From: Chaunax sp. Z400
Taxonomy: Eukaryota; Chordata; Actinopteri; Lophiiformes; Chaunacidae
Length of the DNA: 64,000 nt
Assembly (NCBI GenBank): GCA_037577475.1
Contig: CM075197.1
Span: 11,580,018-11,644,017 of the forward strand
Direction of reading: 5' to 3'
Position numbers and translations under genes: made by a program. Positions within the stretch are counted from its first letter, which is position 1, and each line of letters opens with the position of its first letter. The notes under the pieces were generated by a model. It had not been told where the DNA came from. It ran no database searches and saw only the letters and a list, made by a program, of their open reading frames with translations. Positions 12,464 through 24,120 of the stretch are shown here, piece by piece.

Positions 12464-13752
12464 CAACCCCTATTCCCCCAATTTCCCAAGTTGGGGCACT
12501 CTATAAAACATTAATACAACAGAATGTGATAATTGCCTATTCCTTTTAACATTCAATTGAATTTAAAACATAACAAAGACAAAATGGTATATTTAAATTA
12601 AATGTCAGTGATTTTTGTAATTATATGCTTATTCTAAATTTAATGCCAGCAACACATCTTTTGGGACAGGGGAATCAAAAGAATGGGAAAGTTGTGTAAT
12701 GCTCAAAAACACCTGATTGGATCATCCCACAGGTAAAAGAGGTTCATTGGTAACAGGTGATAGTATCATGATTGGGTATGAAAGATGCGTCCTGAAAAGG
12801 ATAGTCATTCTCAAGTGAAGATGGAGAGAGGTTCGCCATTTTGTAAAAATCTGTGTGAGCAAATAGCACATAAGGGGCAAGGACCAAAAACTAACGTTGA
12901 ATCCTCATGACCTTCAATCCTCCAGGTAAGACTGCATTAAAACCTGACATGATTCTATGAAGCATATTCATATATAGATTCATGGGCCCATGAACACTTT
13001 GAAAAACCGTTGTCAGTAAACACAGTTTGTTGCTGCATCTACAAATGCAAGTTAAGACTCTACCAAACGAAGCACAAACCATTTCAACAAGAAAACCTCT
13101 TTATTCCTGTTAAATTCTAATCCTCGCAGGATAGCATTGATTTTGGCTATGATTATCCAAAATTAGATACAATTGAATTGGGTTGGATTAAATTGGATTA
13201 GGAACATTTTTGCAGCAGCAGATCTCCACTGAGCTAAAACCGACACAAGAGGGCAGAATGGGAGGGAGATAGTATCACCAAGCAGTGAGCAAGTTGTGTG
13301 GAAATATAAAAAGATGATTGGGTTGTTTTAACATAGTCATGACCTATAAAACAAAGCAAATACTGTAAGACACTGTGAATTACTGTCTATCAGAAAACTG
13401 CCCCAATCCAGAACTCTTTACTGCAACATTTCTCATCATCTGTTTACAAATGCATATGCAAAATGCACTCTTTTTATATATCCACACAATTTGCTCACTA
13501 AACGGAGGAAATCCATTGACTAATGTAAAATGTGAGCAAGCCAAACGTCTGAGTGATACTATCTCTATATCTCTCCCATTCTGCCCTCTTGTGCCTGTGT
13601 TGGCTCAGTGGAGATCAGCTGCTGCAGAGAAGGTTTCCAGATCTAATTTGAATCAATTACAATTGTATCTAATCTTGCTTAATCAAAGCCAAAATCAATA
13701 TTATCCTGGTAAATTGGAATGAAATACAGTAGGGATGAATAGGGGTTCTTGT
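12464..13752 (+). mobile_element. decayed Tc1/mariner-like element, interrupted
   Basis: The left end begins at a TA with CAACCCCTATTCC, and the right end shows AATAGGGGTTCTTG, its approximate inverse. Inside are familiar words of a fish Tc1-like family, in order: CAGCAACACATCTTTTGGGAC, GTTGTGTAATGCTCAAAAAC, ACAGGTGATAGTATCATGAT, GTTCGCCATTTTGT. The sequence around 12885-13085 corresponds to the transposase 5' coding part (GCAAGTTAAGACTCTACC). Most of the transposase is gone, and a fold-back element occupies 13113-13722. It is not active. Confidence 0.75.
13113..13722. mobile_element. fold-back (long inverted repeat) non-autonomous element nested in the Tc1 copy
   Basis: The left arm, about 13127-13315, reappears reverse-complemented at about 13466-13709. 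Matching words in order include CAGGATAGCATTGATTTTGG, TTAGATACAATTG, GATCTCCACTGAGC, ACAAGAGGGCAGAATGGGAG, GATAGTATCAC and GTGAGCAAGTTGTGTGG. The right arm carries an extra stretch of about 50 bases. The arms are roughly three-quarters identical by eye. There is no coding capacity. Confidence 0.75.
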
Positions 13753-14217
13753 TCTTTTCCAAATTTCCATCTAAAATAGGTCAGTGTATTTTGTATGAAG
13801 TATAATAAAGTTCTGAAATCAAAACAAAGATTAAATTTACCTCCGATGCGGCTCTTAACAGAAGGTTAGAGCAGCTCTGGGTTTTGGATGAGTTTTAGGC
13901 CATCATCTCGTTTGTTAAAGGTTACCTTACTTAAATTATCTCCATCAATTGCCCTCCAGTCATAAACTTCATGCAGTAATTTAATCAAAATGGAAGTGAT
14001 TATTGCAAAAAGCAGAATGTAGCAATATGTTGTAGAGCTGGTGCAGCAGGCAAAGTCAGAATTAAATTATTCAATTATATGGAATTATTAATAAATTATA
14101 CATTTTCAAATGATCTAATCTGTGTTTCCGACTGAATAATCAAACTATGTTTTCAGCACAGCTACTGCATGTTCTCTGCATGTGTCACTTGCTGCAGCTC
14201 TACAGTTAATGTCATCT

Positions 14218-14275
14218 CTATAGATAGATAGAGACCTTATTAATCCCCATAGGAGAAATTCAGTATAAAGTGACG
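14218..14275 (+). repeat. GATA microsatellite plus LINE-tail remnant
   Basis: A short TAGATAGATAGA run is followed by CCTTATTAATCCCCATAGG and AGAAATT, a diverged version of the TTATTGATCCC tail seen near 8640. Confidence 0.4.
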
Positions 14276-14994
14276 TCGGCAGGATATAGGTCATCCTGTT
14301 AATCCTGAAGTCCCCAAAAGCGCCATATGAGTTGAACTACATAATTTTACAGCATGGAAACAAAGTAGCTGATGTGATCATGAGTTTAAGACAATAACTG
14401 AACCAAGAGGAGGGATCTGAGCCTGAACAATCAGTCATTAAAGATACAATGCCTCTCATCATTTCTACACGTCAAACACAGGAGGGGACAGTCTGTCACA
14501 GAGGATGAAGCAACATTTTCCACAGCATGAGAGACATTTAGCAAATTACAAAGCTTCTAAAGTCTTAAAGGGGAGAAGTCTCCACTGGTTGCAACACTAT
14601 GAACTCTAAGAAAGTTGTATCTAACTCAAAAGGTTGTACAAGGGTTATTTTGACTGCTTTGATTCAGCAACAAAACTTTTGAAGTGATTCTGCAGATAAA
14701 TAGTTGATTGTTAAGTCTCATTGCCGGGTCGTGAAACACTGATGATTTGGGTCTGAGCGCAGATCTCTAAAGCGTTAGTGTTTGACAGCCAGAATCACTT
14801 CAAATGTTCGTGTGGCTTTAATTGGTGTAATTACACCCATACAAACACAATTTAGGCTGTATATTACAAATCTCATGTCATTTAATACAAACATACACTA
14901 TATCTCTATATAAATACCATATCATTTGAAACATATTTTCACTTTTGTACTCTTTACTTCCATTACTTTTATGCATGCATATTATCTCCCATCA

Positions 14995-15480
14995 CGAGGT
15001 GGATGGGTGATATTGGAATAGTCAAAAGTCAAAATTGGAACATAAAACACAAAACTGGGGAATTTTGCAAACTGATCTGGGTCTCAGGATTGGGTTTAGC
15101 AAAATAGCTCCACAGCGCCCCCCCAAAGAAGCATGAAGTATGAAATTTGGTATACATGTGTTTCATGTGTCTACAAAAAAACTTCTTGATGCCATGACCT
15201 AAACCAAACAGGATGGAAGTTTACATTGTTTATCAGAATTTACAGGCGGTGAAATTTAACAAACTTCTCCTAGAGATTGGACCTGATCAACTTGAAATAT
15301 TGGTCAGTACAATCTCAACACCTTAAAGTTGAAAATTCATCAAAGGTTTTCTCATAACTTCCAAAGTTTGTCCATGGCAGCACAGCAAATTTAGATGTCA
15401 GCCATGAAACAGGAAGTTGTCACAAGTCCACTGTCCAAGGGTCCCGGCCTGAAGAAACAAACATCATTTTATTTATGTGA
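14995..15480. repeat. dispersed noncoding repeat (CACAGCGCCCCC... ATGAAACAGGAAGTTG)
   Basis: Words such as CTCCACAGCGCCCCCC, GAAATTTGGTATACATGTG, ATTGGTCAGTACAATCTCA and CCATGAAACAGGAAGTTG recall a teleost interspersed repeat. The boundaries are uncertain. Confidence 0.45.
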
Positions 15481-15880
15481 AAATGTCATGGTGTGGTCTT
15501 CACATGAATTATTGCTAAAGAACATATAATTAGTGGCTGTTCTCTTGTACTACTATAGACTAGAACAGCTTATCAAATGTTGAAGCTTCACGACATTTTC
15601 ATTTTACATATCTATCATCATCGTTTCACTTCATTCGTAAATGTTGTCTCTCTTTATAAAAGTACAGTATATGCACATTAGAAACAAGTACGATGTGGCG
15701 GGGATACTGATGAATATGTCTTTTTCATGTATGCATGTAGGCCCAATGCTATGATGTAGTTTTCTCTCATTGTGATGTAATTTGTTATTCTACTCTATTG
15801 ACAAACACTGTTCATACCAAACATATTATGATGTTTGTGTACCGCATCACTTCACTTGAATATAAGTCAGCTTACTCTGT

Positions 15881-16384
15881 CCTGCAAAGGCAAAGTGCAG
15901 TATCTGCATTCTTTTTGCAAAATTCACTTTTTTTTGCCCCAATCAAAAGTGCTGTATCTTCTCTTCAATCAGTTAGAGCGTCGTTCTACTCCCACAGATT
16001 TTGAGTTTTTATTTGCTTTGTGATGTTAACACTTGGTGAAATACGGAGCCCTCAAAGTTCCATAAGGGGAATTTTTTTTTATATGCGCACATGATAATTA
16101 TCTTGTTCCCACTAGTAAACAGCTTGTAAAAATGCTCCCCTTTGAAAAAAAACATTAGACATTAATTTGCATAAGTTAATATGATTGATATTGTGATCAA
16201 ATCCAACTACAAAATCATGTCTGTTACTATCAGGCTGTTGTTTTTTCTGCCACAAATAATATCCATGTATAAAAGGCAGAACAAAGGGAGCAAAAAATTC
16301 TCCTTATGGCACTTTAGGGGCTCCGTACTGAAACAAAAACAGTTTGGCATTTTTGCAGATACTGCATTTTGGCTTTGCGGGGCA
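15881..16384. mobile_element. nested inverted-repeat elements (MITE-like) upstream of pmm1
   Basis: The outer arms pair TGCAAAGGCAAAGTGCAGTA (from 15883) with the reverse complement of TACTGCATTTTGGCTTTGCG (to 16379). Inside, a second pair runs TACGGAGCCCTCAAAGTTCC at 16042-16071 against the reverse complement of sequence at 16299-16328 (TTATGGCACTTTAGGGGC). The inner arms begin with TA, compatible with a TA target duplication. There is no ORF of note. The block ends only about 45 bases before the putative pmm1 promoter. Confidence 0.65.
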
Positions 16385-16427
16385 ATGTTTATTACAGCGT
16401 GGTAATTATATTGCCTCGCCTATTTCT

Positions 16428-16462
16428 TGACGTCATGGTACATCGCCTATCTGTGATTGGCT
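16428..16462 (+). promoter_or_regulatory. putative pmm1 proximal promoter: CRE and inverted CCAAT box
   Basis: A full palindromic cAMP-response element TGACGTCA lies at 16428-16435 and an inverted CCAAT box (ATTGG) at 16456-16460. Both are about 300 bases before the pmm1 start codon in locally CG-richer sequence. No TATA box is seen. The assignment is inferred from motif and position. Confidence 0.5.
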
Positions 16463-16748
16463 GCCGGCTCAGCTGCAGTGTTGCAAAAGAAACTCGACCC
16501 GTTCAACACGCTGTGTTTGAACGAACTGAGAGAACGAGAGAAGACCCATTGAAAGTGAAGCAGAATGTTTCTTTAAAACCTCCAAGATCATTTTATTTAT
16601 TTTAATACTTGAACTGTCAGCTGAATACTGATTCATTTTGACCTTGTGTGAATGTGTATTTATACGTTGTTGTTTGCTGGAGAGTCGACCTGTGACGCTT
16701 GCAACCTGAAGTGCAATTTGTAAATAAGAAAAACTCAGAGAAGAAGAA

Positions 16749-19700
16749 ATGGAGAAATTAAACGGCTTCTCTTCGGACCGAAACATCCTCTGCCTGTTTG
16801 ACGTGGACGGTACTTTAACACCACCTAGAGAGGTGAGGAGGCAACATCCAGTCAATGCAATCCTTTTGAAATCATATATGTTTTATTCAGATTTGTAGGC
16901 TCTTTCCTTCTTCTGCTCAAACAGTCCATTACTATTTACCCACATATGTTGTTGTGACACATGAGGCAGCTGTGTTGTCTGTAGTCTGGTAATGTGGGTC
17001 ACTTGGTGCCTGGTGATGTATTTATGTCCTTACTAAATGCACATGGAAGCTGTCCTGATATCACCTCATGTTGGTTTTAATAACTAATGCTTTCTTAATT
17101 GCCTCTGCCAAGGAGGTTATGTTTACACCGGCATCTATTCGTTTGTTTGCCTGTCAGCATGATTACACAACAACTCCTGCACATACTTTCATGGAAACCC
17201 TGAGAACAGCTATTTTGATGGTGCACGTCTTGTTAGAATTAGGATTATGGTTGAATTTAATTAAAAGGGACTATTGGACCTATAGTTCAGTCTAAATTCT
17301 CTAAATACCAGTGTTTGAACCTCATTCTTGAGTGGTAGTCAATTAGAAATGTGCGTACGGTTTAGGGGAGAAATCATCTCCAGTCTAGTTTTTTTGTAAT
17401 GATTTTTGTTCTTCCTTCCTTTCTTCGTTATGTCAATGGGGTGTTATGCTTGCGCTCATCAAGACTAACTGTGCATGCTGAGCACACTCCCCCTTTTATT
17501 ACATAATGTGGTCTTCCTTGTGTGCAGCTCAGACTTTTCTTCCTCCATATTTAGAAAAATGCTGCCAATATGTCAAATGCTACAGTCATGTCCACTGTTC
17601 TCTGTTCTTTCTGTATAATGATGCTTCAATAACACACTTCATCACACAGATTGTTGATGACACTGATGGAACATGCTTTGCATTTTGCATGTCATTTGCA
17701 GAAAATCGACCCGCAGCTGGACGAGTTTTTCCAGACTCTGAGGAGGAAAGTGAAAATTGGCATTGTGGGAGGGTCGGACTACTCCAAGATAGCAGAGCAG
17801 CTTGGTGAGGGGGATGATGGTGAGCAGTCTCTTCCTGTCTAAATCCGTTTGTACACTGTAGGCCTGATACTGATACTGATCACCTGATACTTTTTTTATC
17901 CTAGAACTTCTGCTCATTTGGACACCAGTCCACAGAGGTCACACCAGAGTAGATTGTTCCTGGAGAATAATCTCAGAGTTAGGCCAGGAAGTTTGAGTCT
18001 GTATATAGTCTACTGCTTCATAGATCGTGACACAACATCCCTCGAACAGCATTACAGATTAAAGAATGATATGACAAGTTAGTTAGTTCAGCCTGATATT
18101 ATTCTCTATTTCTTTATCTGGGGTGATAATTGCATCTTCATAACTTGCAGTTGTATTTCAACTCACCATAGATGTCTAAATATGATTTCACAACAGCACC
18201 TCAGAAGCCGAAGGTAAAAAAAAAAAAAAATGAACACACTAAACTTAGTCCCCTGCTGTTATCTGAACCCTTGTGACGACTCCAGTGCCTTGGTATAACT
18301 TTATTAATCTGTGAATTTCAAAGTTGCGGCCAAAACACACTGGCCCTCATACTGCAGTGCCAGCATCCTCCTATCTTAATGAACACATGGTTGCATAAAC
18401 AGGCTTGTCTATCAGTAAATATTAGCATCTAAAATGACAAGCAGATGTATTGTAGAGCGAGGTGTGTTGTTTTGTAACTATGCCAAGTGTGCTGAAGGTC
18501 AGATTGTCAGAGTTTATGTCGTAGCTGCTGAATATGATGTCAATACAACAATTAATTTCAGTAGTGGTAACAATTTAATAATTTGAAACACTTTAATCCA
18601 CTTAGAAGAACATTTTATTATTTATGAGGGGGAAAAAGGCCAAAAGGCAAAAAGGCATTTGTTATTTTGTCAGCAGTTATTGTATTATCAGCTTCTACAT
18701 GTCCTCAGTTTAATGGATTGTGCTGTGCTGCAGGTCACTGCTGTGTTACTAAAGTTACACTTTGCAGAATGTTGTAATGCTGTATATTTTGTCTGTCAGC
18801 TGTTACTGCCACAGAACACACAGGGCAAACTGTGTGGGAAGGTCAGACAGATTAAACTTGACTTTTTAAGTCAGTATTACATACAATGTAATATGCTTCC
18901 AGGTAAACATAATTCTATGCTTCCATATTCAGACCACTGCTAATTTAAACAGGTTTGTAGGTTGTAAAGAACCTCTTATGCAGATTTAGCCTCATTTCAC
19001 CTGTCTCCTCTCTTTCAGTGATACACAAGTTTGACTATGTGTTTGCTGAGAATGGGACAGTTCAATACAAACATGGGAAACTCATTTCAAAACATGTGAG
19101 TGGACACAGAATCACATGTTTCACCTTCTGTCAGAATATCAGCTGATGTGCAACACATTATCTGTCTTGAGAACAATACATGCAAGGCGCAGTGTTGTGT
19201 GTTGGGCCTAATGGGCCTGCGGCCATTCTTTAGATGACTATCATCAATGAAGTCTGGACCAATCACAACAGCCCATTTTACATTGGCACAGCCCTATACA
19301 GGTATGTCATGGTAGGGAGGTTGTTTGGCAGCAGATGTCTCATAGTCTCACAGACTAATACAGGATTCCTCCTTAGGTCCTTCCTTAACCCTAAACCAGT
19401 AGTACCGGTGTCTCAAAAGTTCCAAGGTGAATCATATAGTATGCCTGTCCTGTCGCTACTAAGATCCTGCAGATGATGACTAAAAACCTGTTTGAGCAAA
19501 TCAAGCTCACCCAGCAGTCAATCTCTCTTTTAAATTAACTTGAACAAATATGATTGAACCAGATCAGCCAGTGTTCTAAATGAATAGATGTATCATGCTA
19601 CACAATCCACAGCTAATTCAATGTTGTAACATTTTCTTCTCATGATTTGAGCAAAATTGCATGTGTGTGCCACTAAAATATAAACTGTCATAACTAGGTA

Positions 19701-22211
19701 ACTAGGAAATCTCTGTATTGAAAATGTTTTAGAATAAGATTTAAAAAGTGTCATAATCAACCAGACTCGCTGTCTTCCACAGTGACTTCTGATTTAGAGA
19801 GGATCATTAGAAACCATTGTAACTTCTGTAAGAGAAATCCCAGCCAAAATTGAAATCTTAATGCTGCGCCTGATGCATGTTTCTACATTTATGTACCACA
19901 CATGCGTCACATGTTCCTCTTACAAAGCAGATGATGTAATAAAAACATGGAGTACCATGTTGTGAGACATGTTCTTGTTGGAAGATGTATTCTTCATGTT
20001 TGTTGTAAAAGAACATGAGGGAAATTATTTTTCTGTCAAAATGTCTGTAGGGAAAAAAAATGTTATGACTTGGTAGGTGGCCTCTTTTCCCTATTTGTGT
20101 ATCAATTTAATTAAACTGTCATGAAAAAATGTTTGTTTAGTTTGATGTTTTGTTTATGAATGAAGTGTATTTCCATCCTTTCAGGCCATTCAGAACCAGA
20201 TTGGGGAGGAGCTGCTGCAGGATCTGATCAACTTCTGCCTCAGCTACATGGGGCTCATCAAGCTGCCAAAGAAAAGGTGAGGCATTGACCACACTCACGA
20301 GACAGTCCGGCCACTACTTACTTAAACCCCAGGGAGACACACAGACCTTTGGCCTGCATTCCTGATAGGCAGGAATGCTAATTCTCTGCACTCATCAGCA
20401 CTGACTAGTTGACCCATGAAAACATGCCTTTTGTGATCACTGTGAAGGAATAAAGCTAAACACATTTGTTAACATGACGTTAGTCTTGGTGTAATTTCAA
20501 ACCAAGTCCAGATTGATTCGTCAGTGAAGTCTTTAGAGCAAGTTACATGACCTTTAACCATCCATCCTTTGCTGCCTGCAGGGGAACCTTCATTGAGTTC
20601 AGGAATGGAATGCTCAACATTTCACCTATTGGTCGGAACTGCACACTGGAGGAGCGAATTGAATTCTCTGAAATCGACAAGGTAAAGTAGTTTTCTATTA
20701 GTACATTAAAAGAGACAAAATTGGAAAAAAAAATGTTGTTTGTGACGTTATATTATCATAGTTATAAAGGCAGAATTCAACAAAACATTGACTTTCTGCA
20801 TTCAAACATTCAACCTCTGTGATCAGGTCTTTAGTGGTTTATTGTTCCTCTGTTGAGACTGAGAAAGTTGTGAAATGATTAAAAACACCTGTTTGGAACA
20901 CCACAGGTAAAGAGGTTCGTTGGTAACAGCTGATCAATGAGTATCATGATTGGGTTTGAAAGGGGTATCCTTGAAAGGCTCCATCATCAAACATTGTTGA
21001 GCTTTCAGGACAGCTTAACGGGCCAGTATGGAGGAGACAGCATTAGAGGAGGAGAGCTCTAACCCGATGCTCGCTAACATTTTGCAGCGAAATCCTTAAG
21101 TCATATGTAAAGTAATTATAGTCAGTTGTTTTGAATGCAGCTAGCTTCTTGGGAGAAAGAGCCAATAATAGTCATGACTGGTAGTGGCAGTGATAAATTA
21201 ACATACGTGTGTTGTCTGTCCTGGAACATGGTCTCACTACTTTGTCACTTTCTCCACAGAGAGAGAAGATCAGGGAGAAATTTGTTGCTGCCCTGAAAGA
21301 GAAGTTTGCTGGAAAGGGACTACGGTTCAGTAAAGGTGAGACAGTTGAAGGCTGAATAAAAAATATTCAAGTGGGACTCAAGTCGACTAATAACATGTGG
21401 CAGCGCTGTGTAGCCGTGCTGCAGCGATCAGGTCGACCAACGGTGTTCCTGAGAGACACTTCAAATAATAAAATCTGAATTGTTCTCTGTATTCCGCTGT
21501 GCTACAAATATGACCATTATATTAGGCTGTAGAATAACATTCGTCCTGCTGAATAAAAATACCGTGGTCACTTTAAAAATTCTTCACATGCCTTGAGCAG
21601 GAAAATAGTGAGTGGGACTATACCTCTAACTCCACCACAGTTTAATTATACCCTGCCATGAACAAAGCGAGAACAGGGATGCAGGGATGGCAACCATGAC
21701 GTTTTCGTTTCCGGAGTGTAACTCAAAAAGTGTTTCATATGCTTTCACCAATCTTTCTACACACAACAGCAAAGTGTTGGAGTGGTGCCTTTTGCTTTTT
21801 AAGAACTTGGGTACATGTTGAATTTAGTTGCATTTTAGGGTTTCACTCAAAAACTGTTCAGTATTTTTTCACTGAACTTCATGTACACATCTATCATGTA
21901 CAGGAGGGGTTAAGCATTTTATGTAATACTGAAGATTGAACTCAGATATGCCATTAAGATGAATTGCAATAACAATTTATTTGTTTAGTTTATTTCATGC
22001 TTGGTAACACTGTGTCTGTTTGTATAAGTACTGTTCTCTCAGGAATGAAGCTCCTGTTCCTGTTGAAAGTTTACTGACAAACCAGTTTTACACTTTATCT
22101 GTCTGCCTTTTGTCTCTTATCTGTTTAAAAACAATCCTCGGCCTCACACATGATGTGTGGAGGACCTTGTGCTGGACGTCAGTTAACTATTACACACAAA
22201 CACACTGTTCC

Positions 22212-22255
<44 letters not shown>

Positions 22256-24075
22256 CAACACGGCAGCACTGAGTGGAATCGGGTACTTGATGTTTGCGTA
22301 CGTGCTCTCCAAGGTGTGTGACTCTGCTGATGACGCATGACAGCTTTTCTCGGTTGAGGCAAACAAACGAGACAGGCTGGCTTCATTTTCTTCCTGTTAT
22401 TGATCCCCAGCATGTAATAATAAAAATATAAATGTGTCACTATTTCACTGAGTTCACAGAGTTCAAGCAGGGGACAAACACGGTGTTAGAATATTCTTCT
22501 CAACTCCTGATCATGTTTGTGCACACACGCTCAAGTTGCTGGGGTTGAAAGCAGCAGCAGCATCAGGGCCATTCACAGATGGTTACTGGTTACTATGTTG
22601 ACTTTTGACACTAAGGAAACAGGCTGATGTGTCCGGAGGATGGACAGAGTTTGATATTAATTTGTTTGCTTTCCTCCGTGTTTATGTGCCTCTGCATGGC
22701 TGCCCTTGTTAAATGATAGTGCTGTGTTCCGTAATAGGTGTAATATAAACCCGACACTCTATCCAATCTGCACACAGAGCGGTTCTCTGTGTTTCCAAGA
22801 CAGACAGGTGACCTGAGGTGAAAACCATTAACCTGTAATGGCTATTTCTTATAGAATGTTCAGAATCAAAGAGGAGAATGTCATTAAAGAGACACCATCC
22901 CTTTTACATTTGGTGTTTTTCTATGCATCGTCAGCATCTTAGCATCTCTGCTTTGCTATTGCTCAGCAGCGAAAAAAGCAGACTGGGGGATGGGTTGCTA
23001 CAGATGTGGTTGAAGCACTGAGGTGGGGGCTGAAGGTGTTCTGGACAAGGCGTGCAGAGGGTGTGTGAGTGAAACAGCCCTCTGATTGGCTGGATGGATG
23101 CTGCTCAGCTGTTGCCTTTGTTTTCATCTCTTTAAACCCTTCAGCTGAGAGAAGAAGTGAAGGGGGGATGGGCGAGAGGGCAGATTGTAATGGAGGTGCT
23201 GCAGAGAATTCTGGAGGAGCCTTTTCAGCTACGTGTCACAGTTTAAAGGTCACTGCAGTCATTCTGCTGAGAACTGAGCATCAAGGGAAGTTTTTCTGCA
23301 GCTTTAAACAAAAAACTAGACTGTGGTGACAAATAAGATGTAATAATAAGAACCAGTGCTGAACTAGACTGTGTAAAGACATTTTTTAAAAGCACATTTC
23401 AGTCGTGATCCTTTCTCTGAGCTGCAGCCATAAGCTGTATCTGGATGTTAGAATAGAGGAAATGTTTGACAGTTTGTTCTTGTTTGGCCCTTTCTTGTGA
23501 TACATCCTTTTTCTGAGTGCAGAGCGTCTCTCTGCCAACAAGTTCGAAAAGTTAGAACCTTTCCAAATAAGAGCTCAGTGAGCCCCCATCAGTCACAGCT
23601 GCTGCTCAGACGTGAATACCATTTGTTCTGCAGAGCTGAGTGAATATAAATACTGCTGTAACAGAGCATTCACCTACATACTGAGTGTACTGGTTGATAA
23701 CATTGTGTAGTGAATGCAACATGAACACTGCTTTGTCTGAAATATGAAACAAATATGCAGGAAAAGTGGAAATATGTATTAGCAGATCTCAGAAAATGTT
23801 ATTTTCCTGTTTAAAATGCATTTTGTTGCTTAAAGTACTTGATGTAAGAGTGTACTGTTTATAAATGAGCTGATGATGATAATAATAATAATAACGTCCT
23901 GTTTGTCATCACGTTGCATTAGGTGGTCTCATCAGCTTTGACGTTTTTCCAGAAGGCTGGGATAAGAGATTGTGTTTAGACGTGTTGGAGAGCGAAGGAC
24001 TGGACACCATCTATTTCTTCGGCAACGAGACCTCAGATGTAAGTTCGTCTTGGGAAATGTTTCCAGGAGACGCAG

Positions 24076-24120
<45 letters not shown>

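Larger units (their letters stand above)
8037..16400. other. repeat-rich intergenic region between gucy2c and pmm1 (divergent genes)
   Basis: This is about 8.4 kb between two divergently transcribed genes. I find no conserved exon. It holds the gucy2c promoter (no clear TATA box seen), short LINE tails, dispersed repeats, a Tc1-like element with an inserted fold-back element, and nested inverted repeats next to pmm1, all listed separately. ORFs here, the longest 160 codons on the minus strand at 10556-11038, run through AT repeats and look random. Confidence 0.6.

Noticed and set aside
16469..16855. 128-codon minus-strand ORF over pmm1 exon 1
   Set aside because: Antisense shadow crossing the pmm1 leader, exon 1 and intron; no family resemblance.
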